Source of the DNA: Bacteroidales bacterium
GTDB taxonomy: Bacteria > Bacteroidota > Bacteroidia > Bacteroidales > UBA932
Length of the DNA stretch: 64,000 nucleotides
NCBI GenBank assembly: GCA_017399905.1
Contig: JAFQAR010000020.1
Location: 1-64,000, forward strand
Direction: 5' to 3'
The notes beneath the pieces were generated by a model that did no database searches, was not told the origin of the DNA, and saw only the letters and a program-made list of their open reading frames with translations. The position numbers and the translations under genes were made by a program. Positions 18,854 to 27,958 of this stretch are shown piece by piece; position 1 is the stretch's first letter, and each line of letters opens with the position of its first letter.

Positions 18854-19210
18854 CTATTTCAGTCTGTCTGCGGGCTTTTCCGGTGCCTTCACTTCCGAAC
18901 CTGCCTCTTCAAGCATCTTTTCCACTGTGGCTATCCTGTCGAGCGCCACGATCTCGTATGTTTTCTGGGCATTGTATATCTTGAGCGTCCTGAGAGTGCT
19001 GCTGTTCTTCTGAACCTTGAGCATGGTCTGCTCGGCGTGGTAGCTCATCCAGATACTTATGCATCCCAGCAGGAAGAGATACAGTATGTACGGAAAGAGC
19101 TTGTCGACCCTCATTCGTGTAAGGAGCTCGCCTCGTCCGAGAGCGATGAAGAACTCCTTCACTGCAGAGCCTACCTTCTTCCAGTCTATGTCGATCTTCC
19201 TTATCTTCAT
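18854..19210 (-). CDS. FtsL-like division protein
   Basis: A 118-residue single-pass protein in the ftsL position between rsmH and ftsI. One membrane segment (FPYILYLFLLGCISIWM, about residues 40-56) follows a charged cytoplasmic part and precedes a periplasmic stretch likely to form a coiled coil. FtsL is too variable to recognise from sequence, so the call rests on size, topology and position. Its ATG overlaps the rsmH stop by four bases. Confidence 0.75.
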   Translation of the reverse strand: MKIRKIDIDWKKVGSAVKEFFIALGRGELLTRMRVDKLFPYILYLFLLGCISIWMSYHAEQTMLKVQKNSSTLRTLKIYNAQKTYEIVALDRIATVEKMLEEAGSEVKAPEKPADRLK

Positions 19211-20112
19211 AATTTCTCAGCTATCCTGAGCTTGGCGCTCCTTGCCCTTGTGTTTGCCGCAATCTCCTCTTCCTGCGGAAGAATCGGCTTGCGGTTGACT
19301 GCCTTCAGCGGCGCAGTCGCATTTCCGTAAAAATCCTTCTCTACCTTGCCGTCTATGTTGCCGGCCTTGATGAAGTTCTTGACCATCCTGTCCTCCAGGG
19401 AGTGATATGTGATCACCACGAGCTTGCCGCCAGGCTTAAGCGAATCAGCTGCGCCGCTCAGGAACTTCTCGAGCGACCTCATTTCCTGGTTGACCTCTAT
19501 CCTGAGGGCCTGATAGACCTTTGCGAGGAACTTGTGCTCAGCGAATTTCGGAAGGGCGCTCTCTATGGCCTTGCCGAGATCCCCTGTGGTCATTATTCCC
19601 GAAACCTCCCGAGCCTTGCAGATCAGCTGCGCAATCCTTCGGCTGTTGTCAACCTCTCCGTATATCCTGAGAATCTTCTCGAGGTCTTCGTAGGTGTATC
19701 CGTTCACGATGTCTGCAGCGGTGGTGGTGGCCTCCTGGTTCATCCTCATGTCCAGAGGAGCCTCATATCTGAACGAGAATCCGCGTTCTGCCGTGTCGAA
19801 CTGGTGTGACGAAACCCCCAGGTCGGCAAGAACTCCGTCTATGCCCTCCCTGTATCCCTGATGCAGCACGTGGTTGTGTATCCATCGGAAATCACTGCGG
19901 ATCAGCGTGAGTCTTGTGTCGTCCGGCCTGTTGGCTATCGCGTCACTGTCTCGGTCGAAAGCGAGCACACGCCCATTTGATGATAAGCGTGAAAGTATTT
20001 CGGATGTGTGCCCGCCTCCTCCGAATGTAGCGTCAGCGTAGACTCCATCAGTGGAGCCCACAAGTGCGGAAACGCTCTCGTCCAATAATACTGAAGTATG
20101 ATATTCTGACAT
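19207..20112 (-). CDS. rsmH: 16S rRNA m4C1402 methyltransferase RsmH (MraW)
   Basis: SAM-dependent N4-methyltransferase acting on C1402 of 16S rRNA. The N-terminal HTSVLLDESV, the SAM-binding DATFGGGGHTSEIL loop and the YHSLEDRMVKNF motif are characteristic. Length 301 is standard. It is the second gene of the dcw operon, 17 bases after mraZ. Confidence 0.97.
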   Translation of the reverse strand: MSEYHTSVLLDESVSALVGSTDGVYADATFGGGGHTSEILSRLSSNGRVLAFDRDSDAIANRPDDTRLTLIRSDFRWIHNHVLHQGYREGIDGVLADLGVSSHQFDTAERGFSFRYEAPLDMRMNQEATTTAADIVNGYTYEDLEKILRIYGEVDNSRRIAQLICKAREVSGIMTTGDLGKAIESALPKFAEHKFLAKVYQALRIEVNQEMRSLEKFLSGAADSLKPGGKLVVITYHSLEDRMVKNFIKAGNIDGKVEKDFYGNATAPLKAVNRKPILPQEEEIAANTRARSAKLRIAEKL

Positions 20113-20129
20113 TTCCGGTCCTCCTTTGT

Positions 20130-20585
20130 CTAGATAGTTTCTGACAATGAACCGGCTATAGAAATGAAATCTTCGTTGGAAATGATGCTGGACTCATAAC
20201 TTTCCTTGGCCCAGATCTCGATTTTGTAATCATTACCGGAGAAAACGACTTCCTTTGTCACGCCGATCATTTCAAGAAGTTTCTTAGGAATGGAGATACG
20301 TCCGAGCTTTGCATCAGGCTCGACGATGGCACAGTTGTGCATGTACGCTCTCCAGAATTTAGCGTGTTTCTCATTGAAAGCCGGATTGAGGCGCGCCAGA
20401 ACCTTTTCGGACTGACGTTCCCACTCCGCATAGGTGTACATTTCAAGGCAGTCGCTGAAGTTTTCCTTCCTGATGACGAACCTCATGTCACCTTCGACGG
20501 GCATAATGCCTTTGAAGGCGGCAGGGAAGATGAGCCTTCCCTTGTCGTCAACCTTGACATTATATTCGCCGATGAATCTTACCAT
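20130..20585 (-). CDS. mraZ: Transcriptional regulator MraZ
   Basis: First gene of the dcw operon. MraZ has two AbrB-like SpoVT domains, forms a ring, and in E. coli and others binds repeated boxes upstream of its own operon. Here the first domain reads YNVKVDDKGRLIFPAAF and the second LGRISIPKKLLEMIG. Length 151. Four period-10 repeats just upstream (20627-20661) are the expected autoregulatory target. Confidence 0.95.
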   Translation of the reverse strand: MVRFIGEYNVKVDDKGRLIFPAAFKGIMPVEGDMRFVIRKENFSDCLEMYTYAEWERQSEKVLARLNPAFNEKHAKFWRAYMHNCAIVEPDAKLGRISIPKKLLEMIGVTKEVVFSGNDYKIEIWAKESYESSIISNEDFISIAGSLSETI

Positions 20586-20609
20586 AATCTTTTTTCACGC
20601 TAATCGTCA

Positions 20610-20617
20610 CAAAGGTA
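20610..20617 (-). promoter_or_regulatory. -7 promoter element of the dcw operon
   Basis: The minus strand reads TACCTTTG, a perfect TAnnTTTG, 24 bases before the mraZ ATG. No TTTG is found at the -33 distance. That region is instead occupied by the TTCCA repeats at 20627-20661. Confidence 0.65.
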
Positions 20618-20626
20618 TGCATTATT

Positions 20627-20661
20627 TTCCATTTTCTTCCACTTTCTTCCAAAATTTTCCA
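20627..20661 (-). promoter_or_regulatory. Candidate MraZ operator: four TGGAA boxes at 10-bp period
   Basis: TTCCA on the plus strand (TGGAA on the mraZ strand) occurs at 20627-20631, 20637-20641, 20647-20651 and 20657-20661, exactly 10 bp apart, each separated by a 5-bp spacer. This copies the architecture of the E. coli MraZ operator, described as TGGGN boxes with 5-bp spacers. The boxes lie directly upstream of the mraZ -7 element and before the divergent M23 gene, so both could be controlled. Confidence 0.75.
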
Positions 20662-20683
20662 CAATTTTTTCAACAAGTATTCT

Positions 20684-20691
20684 TATCTTTG
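20684..20691 (+). promoter_or_regulatory. -7 promoter element of the M23 peptidase gene
   Basis: TATCTTTG is a perfect TAnnTTTG. It ends four bases before the first ATG (20696), so transcription should begin at or after that ATG. This suggests a near-leaderless mRNA or translation from the in-frame ATG at 20705 or 20711. Confidence 0.65.
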
Positions 20692-20695
20692 CGCT

Positions 20696-21964
20696 ATGAA
20701 GATTATGCGAATGAATTTCGGGAGCATGGTTCTCCCTCTTGCAACATTGTTCTGCCTTGCCTTCGTGTCATGCGGCAGGACCTCTTCCGAAAAGGAAGAT
20801 GTCGTGGAATGTGCTGATACAGTGTCGGTTGCCTCGTCCATGGGTTTTTCTGCCGACTCCCTTGATGTGACGGAAGGAAAGGTGAAGAACGGACAGTTCT
20901 TCTCCACTTTGCTCGGAAGCCTCGGCATGTCTGCCAAGGATGCATATGACCTTACCCTTGCATGTGATTCCGTCTTTGATGTCAGGACTCTCAGGGTAGG
21001 TCAGCAGTACAGGGCCTACAGTAAGGACGGAAAGCTGCAATACCTTGTGTATGAGCGCGACAGGGCAAGCAACATCGTCTTCTCATGTCTGCCTCCATAC
21101 GATGCATGGGTGTATGAGAAACCGGTGACCATCGAAAAGAAATATGCAGACGTCACTATCGAGAACTCGCTGTGGGCGGATATGTTGGAAGCAGGGGTGT
21201 CGCCGCTTCTGATCGTCAGCCTTTCGGATATATATGCGTGGACTATAGACTTCTTCGCCTTGCAGAAAGGCGACCGCTTCAGGGTGCTGTACGAGCAGAA
21301 GGTATGTGACGGAGAGGTCATAGCTGTGGACACCGTGCGATATGCCGTCTTCGGACATTACGGAGAGGATTTCCCGATGGTCATGTATGACCAGAAGGAC
21401 GGAGGGAACATTTGGTGGAACGAAAAGGGTGAGAGCATGAGAAAGGCCTTCCTCAAGGCTCCTCTCAATTATACGCGCGTGAGCTCCGGTTTCTCATATG
21501 CCCGTCGCCATCCTGTTACCCGACGTGTCCAGCCGCATACCGGAGTCGACTATGCCGCTCCGAAAGGAACTCCGGTCATGACCATCGGTGACGGTGTGGT
21601 GACGAGTGTGAAATATGAAGGAGCCGGCGGAAATACCGTGAGGATCAGGCACAATTCGGTCTATTCGACCGCATATCTCCACCTTTCGAAGTATGCCAAG
21701 GGCCTGAAGGCAGGTCAGCGCGTACGTCAGGGAGAAGTGATCGGCTATGTGGGATCTACCGGACGTTCCACCGGACCGCATCTTGACTTCAGGGTATGGA
21801 AGAACGGAACTCCGATCAATCCGCTGAAGATGGAGTCGCCTCCTGCGGAGCCGATAAAGGAAGAAAGCCGTCCGGCATTTGAGGATGCACACCGCCGGTA
21901 CAAGGCTCAGATTGACACGATACAGGCAAGGACCGTTGTTGCGGAACTGTTTGAACTCCTTTAG
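20696..21964 (+). CDS. M23 metallopeptidase lipoprotein
   Basis: Predicted envelope-anchored peptidoglycan endopeptidase. The signal ends CLAFVSC, a lipobox. A middle part resembling the LysM-like/OapA region of this family (VRTLRVGQQYRAYSKDG) precedes a LytM domain. Zinc ligands are expected from HTGVD (His281, Asp285) and the C-terminal motif, which reads GPHLDF (His362, Asp364) rather than the usual HLHF. This Asp variant may still bind metal. The start may be 20705 or 20711 because the promoter overlaps 20696. It is divergent from mraZ across the TTCCA boxes, hinting at coordination with division genes. Its stop overlaps the convergent HD gene by four bases. Confidence 0.85.
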   Translation: MKIMRMNFGSMVLPLATLFCLAFVSCGRTSSEKEDVVECADTVSVASSMGFSADSLDVTEGKVKNGQFFSTLLGSLGMSAKDAYDLTLACDSVFDVRTLRVGQQYRAYSKDGKLQYLVYERDRASNIVFSCLPPYDAWVYEKPVTIEKKYADVTIENSLWADMLEAGVSPLLIVSLSDIYAWTIDFFALQKGDRFRVLYEQKVCDGEVIAVDTVRYAVFGHYGEDFPMVMYDQKDGGNIWWNEKGESMRKAFLKAPLNYTRVSSGFSYARRHPVTRRVQPHTGVDYAAPKGTPVMTIGDGVVTSVKYEGAGGNTVRIRHNSVYSTAYLHLSKYAKGLKAGQRVRQGEVIGYVGSTGRSTGPHLDFRVWKNGTPINPLKMESPPAEPIKEESRPAFEDAHRRYKAQIDTIQARTVVAELFELL

Positions 21965-22614
21965 GAAAGCCTGTCGAATATTGAGGTGACGATGTCGTAT
22001 ACGGCATCGTCATCTGCTATGATATCCTGCAGGGCAGCGAGGCGGACTGCATTGTCGCTCCAAGGAATCCAGAGCTTAAGGTAGCCTCCGCGTCCGTATT
22101 TTTCACGAAGATGCGCTACGGCCCTTTCGATGTGTCCCTTGCGGTCAAGGTCCGGATAGTTGTTCAGACCGAACTGGACCGTGCGTCTGATTATGGTCTC
22201 AGCATCGATCACCCTGTCGGCTTCTGCTACGATCTTGCCATAGATGCTTCTGGGAGGCCTTTTCCCTGATGCCCTGTGGTCCTCTGCCGCTTGTGCGATG
22301 GTCTCTATCTGCTCTTCACTGAACCATTGCCTCAGATTCCTGTCTGCGCGGATCATTTTTCCGGAATCAAGATGGTGATTTTCCCTTCCGTTTACAAGTC
22401 CGATGTCATGGCATGCTGCAGCCATGATCAGGATGTTTCTGTCCACCGGCACTTTCCATTCTTCGTCAGCCTCCGGATGAGCCTCCAGCCATCCCGGCAT
22501 CCTGTCGTGCAGCTCCAGGGCCTGGTTTATGACAATAAGCGCATGATCCTCCCGATGGGCGGAATCATGCGCTGAATAACGTGGTACGATTGTATCGTAT
22601 ATGTATCTTTCCAA
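21961..22614 (-). CDS. HD-domain phosphohydrolase
   Basis: HD superfamily metal-dependent phosphohydrolase. The metal-binding pattern is visible as HREDHALIV, then ACHDIGLVNGRENHH and AAEDHRAS, close to the YfbR/YedJ-type single HD domains. The substrate is unknown. Length 217, no signal or membrane segment. It starts two bases after the glyA stop on the same strand, so it is probably cotranscribed with glyA. Confidence 0.8.
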   Translation of the reverse strand: MERYIYDTIVPRYSAHDSAHREDHALIVINQALELHDRMPGWLEAHPEADEEWKVPVDRNILIMAAACHDIGLVNGRENHHLDSGKMIRADRNLRQWFSEEQIETIAQAAEDHRASGKRPPRSIYGKIVAEADRVIDAETIIRRTVQFGLNNYPDLDRKGHIERAVAHLREKYGRGGYLKLWIPWSDNAVRLAALQDIIADDDAVYDIVTSIFDRLS

Positions 22615-22616
22615 TT

Positions 22617-23945
22617 CTAGTATCTGTTGAGAGGCATTCCGTTTGTCTTCATGCGGACCTGCTTCCTTACAGCGGCAAGTGTCTCCTCATATGCTTCACG
22701 TCCTCCCTCTGTCTTGCCTGCGATGAGGTCGAGGTGTGCGGCTGCATTGGTGAGCACCTGGTCGATGAGGTTCACTATGAACTCCATGTCCTTCTCCACG
22801 AATCCACGTGAAGTGATTGCAGGTGTTCCGACGCGGATACCTGAAGTCTGGAATGGAGTGCGCGAATCGAACGGCACCATGTTCTTGTTTACGGTTATGT
22901 CAGCCTTTCCGAGCTCCTTCTCTGCAACCTTTCCTGTAAGTTCAGGGAACTTCGTGCGGAGGTCGATGAGCATGAGATGGTTGTCTGTACCGCCGGATAC
23001 GATCTTGTATCCTCTGGTCGCGAATGACTCTGCCATCGCCTGGGCATTTGACACCACCTGCTTCTGGTACTCCTTGAATTCAGGCTGGAGAGCCTCGTAG
23101 AAAGATACGGCCTTGGCTGCGATGCAGTGCTCGAGCGGACCGCCCTGAACGCCTGGGAATACGCTTGAATTGAGGATCTGGGACATCTTCTTCACTACTC
23201 CCTTAGGAGTCTTGAGACCCCATGGGTTGTCGAAATCCTTTCCGAGGAGAATGATTCCTCCACGTGGTCCGCGGAGCGTCTTGTGAGTCGTAGATGTCAC
23301 GATATGGGCATATTTCACAGGATTGCTGAGAAGTCCTGCTGCGATGAGTCCTGCTGTATGGGCCATGTCGATCCAGAGGATCGCTCCCACCTTGTCGGCG
23401 ATCTCACGCATACGTGCATAGTCCCACTCTCTTGAATATGCCGATGCTCCTCCGATGATGAGCTTTGGCCTGAACTCGAGTGCGCGCTGCTCCATCTGCT
23501 CGTAGTCGATCATTCCTGTAGCTTCGCTGAGGCCGTATGCAACTGCGTTGTAAAGGATTCCCGACATGTTTACAGGTGAGCCGTGGGTAAGGTGTCCGCC
23601 GTGTGCGAGGTCAAGACCCATGAATGTCTCTCCCGGTCTGAGGCATGCCATCATGACAGCCATGTTTGCCTGTGCACCTGAATGAGGCTGCACATTCGCG
23701 TACTCGGCTTCGAAAAGTTCGCAGAGCCTGTCGATCGCCAGCTGTTCAATCTGGTCGACTACCTCGCATCCTCCGTAATATCTTGCTCCCGGATAGCCTT
23801 CTGCATACTTGTTTGTACAGATCGATCCCAAAGCCTCGAGGACCTGGTCGGTCACGTAGTTTTCAGAAGCTATGAGCTCTATTCCGGAAGTCTGTCTGTC
23901 TTCCTCCTTCTTGATCAGATTGAATATTTGGACGTCCTGTTTCAT
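22617..23945 (-). CDS. glyA: Serine hydroxymethyltransferase
   Basis: PLP enzyme converting serine and tetrahydrofolate to glycine and methylene-THF. Motifs: [33 protein letters not shown], and the PLP lysine in [16 protein letters not shown] start at ATG 23945 ([10 protein letters not shown]), not at the upstream in-frame ATG 23969, because a -7 element at 23967-23974 puts the transcript start downstream of 23969. Length 442 to 443 is typical. It heads a two-gene unit with the HD protein. Confidence 0.96.
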   Translation of the reverse strand: MKQDVQIFNLIKKEEDRQTSGIELIASENYVTDQVLEALGSICTNKYAEGYPGARYYGGCEVVDQIEQLAIDRLCELFEAEYANVQPHSGAQANMAVMMACLRPGETFMGLDLAHGGHLTHGSPVNMSGILYNAVAYGLSEATGMIDYEQMEQRALEFRPKLIIGGASAYSREWDYARMREIADKVGAILWIDMAHTAGLIAAGLLSNPVKYAHIVTSTTHKTLRGPRGGIILLGKDFDNPWGLKTPKGVVKKMSQILNSSVFPGVQGGPLEHCIAAKAVSFYEALQPEFKEYQKQVVSNAQAMAESFATRGYKIVSGGTDNHLMLIDLRTKFPELTGKVAEKELGKADITVNKNMVPFDSRTPFQTSGIRVGTPAITSRGFVEKDMEFIVNLIDQVLTNAAAHLDLIAGKTEGGREAYEETLAAVRKQVRMKTNGMPLNRY

Positions 23946-23966
23946 AGTGTTGTTTTTTAGAGACTG

Positions 23967-23974
23967 CAAAAGTA
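23967..23974 (-). promoter_or_regulatory. -7 promoter element of glyA
   Basis: The minus strand reads TACTTTTG, a perfect TAnnTTTG, 21 bases before ATG 23945. Its position excludes the upstream ATG at 23969 as the start. Confidence 0.65.
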
Positions 23975-23993
23975 ATCATTTTTTGTTTTTTCT

Positions 23994-24001
23994 TACCTTT
24001 G
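23994..24001 (+). promoter_or_regulatory. -7 promoter element of the SpoU methyltransferase gene
   Basis: TACCTTTG, a perfect TAnnTTTG, 22 bases before the ATG at 24024. It is back to back with the glyA promoter. Confidence 0.6.
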
Positions 24002-24023
24002 TGTTGATAACTTTTCCCGTTTT

Positions 24024-24554
24024 ATGAAGAATAGAAAGCTTTTGAATATAGAGTTGGGGCGTGTATCTGCTGACGAATACAGGAAATTGCCTGATTCAGG
24101 TCTGGTTGTGGTACTTGACAATATACGCAGCGCACATAATGTGGGCTCGGCCTTCCGGACCTCGGATTCCTTCAAGATCGACAAGGTCTGGCTGTGCGGG
24201 ATCTGTGCGGTCCCCCCTTCTGCGGAAATACATAAGTCCGCCCTCGGAGCGGAGGACAGTGTCGCGTGGGAGCATGTCGACGACACCATGGAAGCGGTGC
24301 GCCGTCTCAAGGAAGAAGGCTATGTTGTCGTAAGTGCCGAACAGACCGTGGGCTCAGTAATGCTCGATACCTTCACGCCTGAGCCGGGCCGTAAATATGC
24401 TGTCGTGTTTGGAAATGAGGTGGCCGGCGTGCGTCAGGACGTCGTCGATGCTTCAGACATATGCCTGGAGATACCTCAGTTCGGCACAAAACACTCTCTG
24501 AACGTTTCTGTGAGTGTCGGCGTCATCCTGTGGCATTTCCGGATGCATCTGTGA
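24024..24554 (+). CDS. TrmH/SpoU-family RNA 2'-O-methyltransferase
   Basis: SPOUT-class RNA ribose methyltransferase with a knotted SAM site. The three family motifs are present: NIRSAHNVGSAFRTSD, VFGNEVAGV and IPQFGTKHSLNVSVSVGV. At 176 residues it is a short form with little beyond the catalytic domain, resembling TrmH more than the longer RlmB. The exact RNA target cannot be told. Single gene, convergent with the DUF819 gene. Confidence 0.88.
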   Translation: MKNRKLLNIELGRVSADEYRKLPDSGLVVVLDNIRSAHNVGSAFRTSDSFKIDKVWLCGICAVPPSAEIHKSALGAEDSVAWEHVDDTMEAVRRLKEEGYVVVSAEQTVGSVMLDTFTPEPGRKYAVVFGNEVAGVRQDVVDASDICLEIPQFGTKHSLNVSVSVGVILWHFRMHL

Positions 24555-24577
24555 TGCCTTCGGGATTCCTGAGCCGA

Positions 24578-25744
24578 CTACAGCAATGCCAGGAGCTGTG
24601 ACATCAGGAATCCGAGATAATTGCCGGCTGCGTAGCCGATGACTCCGATCGTCAGTCCGGGGATGAGCACGTCCTTGTTCTTCATCGCCGCCGCCATCAT
24701 CGGCACGAAAGGTGGCGAATTGATGAATGTCACTGAAGATATCACCATCATGTCGGAGTCGATCCTGAATATCTTTGCGGATATGACCTGCAGCAGGAGC
24801 GAGCCGAATACGACTACGAGAAGATAGCCGAGAAGGCCCATTCCTCCGACAAGGTCGAGCTTGCTCAGATCCGCCATGGAGGCCACCACGATGCAGAATA
24901 CGTAGATGAAGTACATTCCGATGTCGTAGCTGTACTTCGTTTCCCTGACCTTCCTGATGAACGAGAAGGCTATGCCGAGGGTCGTCAGCATGAGGATGAA
25001 TATTGTCATGAACATGCTCTCCGGCAGAAGAAGCGCCGTTCCGGCGGAAATTCCGACGATAAGTATCGTAAGTCCCAGCATTTTTCCGGCCTGTGACATG
25101 CCGCTGCGGGTGAACAGGCCTTTGTATGGATTCTCGTTTTCCTTTTCGATCTCAGCCTGTATCTCATCTGCATCCTTCTTCGAGAATCCTGATGTTTCAT
25201 TCGGCAGGAACTTCCTGAACAGCTTTATTCCGATGGCAAGAAGGAATGACAGGTAGAGGAAGCTGACGAGTATGTCGTAGGAATTGATGAGTATATAGGT
25301 CTCCTCGTCGACTCCCAGCATGGTCTTGAGTGCTGCCAGATTGATCGTTCCTCCGGTGTACACTCCTGTCAGCATGCCGCCTACCTTTGCTCCTTCCTGA
25401 ATGTCGTTTCCGAAGATGAGATAGCCGGCCGTCACTGCAACTGTGACGGATATGAGACCTGTGACCATGGCAAGGATCTGCGAGCGGGCTCCGCTGAGCT
25501 TGAAGGTGCAGCCGAAAAGCATGAGCGGGATCGCGAGGGGTACCATGGCGTTTGACAGGATTTCCTGTACAGCAGGCATCTGTCCGGGCATCAGTCCGAT
25601 GTTACCTATTATTATTCCCAGGGCATAGAGGATGAGAACTGGGCCGATCTTGCCCAGAAATCTGTATCGGCGGCAGAGCATGAGCACTCCGGCAGGAATG
25701 AGGCAGAATCCTGCCACAAGGATGATCCAGTTCAGAATTTCCAT
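24578..25744 (-). CDS. DUF819 family integral membrane protein
   Basis: A polytopic inner-membrane protein of 388 residues with about ten hydrophobic segments and a charged central loop (about residues 180-215, rich in Lys and Glu). Sequence pattern and length fit the DUF819 (YjcL-like) family, thought to be transporters but without an established substrate. The repeated glycine-rich segments (MLTGVYTGGTINLAAL and a late INSPPFVPMMAAA) look like a two-fold transporter repeat. It is divergent from groES. Confidence 0.78.
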   Translation of the reverse strand: MEILNWIILVAGFCLIPAGVLMLCRRYRFLGKIGPVLILYALGIIIGNIGLMPGQMPAVQEILSNAMVPLAIPLMLFGCTFKLSGARSQILAMVTGLISVTVAVTAGYLIFGNDIQEGAKVGGMLTGVYTGGTINLAALKTMLGVDEETYILINSYDILVSFLYLSFLLAIGIKLFRKFLPNETSGFSKKDADEIQAEIEKENENPYKGLFTRSGMSQAGKMLGLTILIVGISAGTALLLPESMFMTIFILMLTTLGIAFSFIRKVRETKYSYDIGMYFIYVFCIVVASMADLSKLDLVGGMGLLGYLLVVVFGSLLLQVISAKIFRIDSDMMVISSVTFINSPPFVPMMAAAMKNKDVLIPGLTIGVIGYAAGNYLGFLMSQLLALL

Positions 25745-25766
25745 GATGTTCGGGTTTTAGTGCTGT

Positions 25767-25774
25767 CAAATATA
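25767..25774 (-). promoter_or_regulatory. -7 promoter element of the DUF819 gene
   Basis: The minus strand reads TATATTTG, a perfect TAnnTTTG, 22 bases before the ATG at 25744. The inverted repeat at 25786-25809 lies just upstream, over the -33 region. Confidence 0.6.
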
Positions 25775-25785
25775 GGAATTTTCTG

Positions 25786-25809
25786 TGACAAAATGTCAGT
25801 ATTTTGTCA
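25786..25809. repeat. 9-bp inverted repeat between DUF819 gene and groES
   Basis: TGACAAAAT (25786-25794) and ATTTTGTCA (25801-25809) are perfect reverse complements with a 6-bp centre. The element overlaps the -33 region of the DUF819 promoter and lies 93 bases before groES. It is not the CIRCE element known from HrcA control. An operator is likely; its regulator is unknown. Confidence 0.55.
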
Positions 25810-25902
25810 ATGGCATTTCTTTTGTCCTGTTCCCTGCCGTCCTGGATACTTCTTATGCAGGATTTGACTTTGTAGATAATAACATAAAAAATAACAAGAA
25901 TC

Positions 25903-26169
25903 ATGATCAGACCATTGGCAGACAGAGTTGTGATCGAGCCGAAAGCGGCTGAGACACAGACAGCTTCAGGACTTTACATTCCTGACACGGCAAAGGAGAA
26001 ACCACAGCAGGGTACCGTAGTTGCGGCAGGACCCGGAAAGAAGGACGAACCTATGGAAGTGAAGGTGGGAGACGTAGTCATCTACGGAAAGTACGCCGGC
26101 ACGGAGGTTTCAGTAGACGGAAAGGACTACCTTATCATGAAGCAGTCTGACATATTGGCAATCCTTTAA
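25903..26169 (+). CDS. groES: Co-chaperonin GroES
   Basis: Cap of the GroEL folding chamber, 88 residues. It starts [14 protein letters not shown] and includes the mobile-loop region ([20 protein letters not shown]) and the usual end [13 protein letters not shown]. It is followed after 12 bases by groEL. No perfect TAnnTTTG and no CIRCE were found in the 158 bases upstream. Confidence 0.97.
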   Translation: MIRPLADRVVIEPKAAETQTASGLYIPDTAKEKPQQGTVVAAGPGKKDEPMEVKVGDVVIYGKYAGTEVSVDGKDYLIMKQSDILAIL

Positions 26170-27810
<1,641 letters not shown>

Positions 27811-27855
27811 TCCAGTATGGCCCTTAACTCCTTGATTTCAAGGAAGTTCATATAT

Positions 27856-27885
27856 GCTGCGTGCTCCCCGCGGGGAGCACGCAGC
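27856..27885. terminator. 30-bp perfect palindrome, terminator between convergent genes
   Basis: The 30 bases are their own exact reverse complement (GCTGCGTGCTCCCCG and its mirror). As RNA they would form a very GC-rich stem of about 13 bp with a 4-base loop in both directions. It lies between the ends of groEL and the SusD gene; neither side has a strong T-run. Confidence 0.75.
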
Positions 27886-27958
27886 TTGTGTTAATGTGCT
27901 GATACAGACAGCGTTGGTGACCATCATGCAGGCGGGATATGAACCCATGACGCATCCG

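Noticed and set aside
23946..23969. Upstream ATG of glyA at 23969
   Set aside because: A perfect -7 element covers 23967-23974, so the transcript begins downstream; the extra residues are not typical of the family.
25745..25902. CIRCE element (HrcA operator) before groES
   Set aside because: The TTAGCACTC-N9-GAGTGCTAA pattern is absent; the inverted repeat present has different arms.
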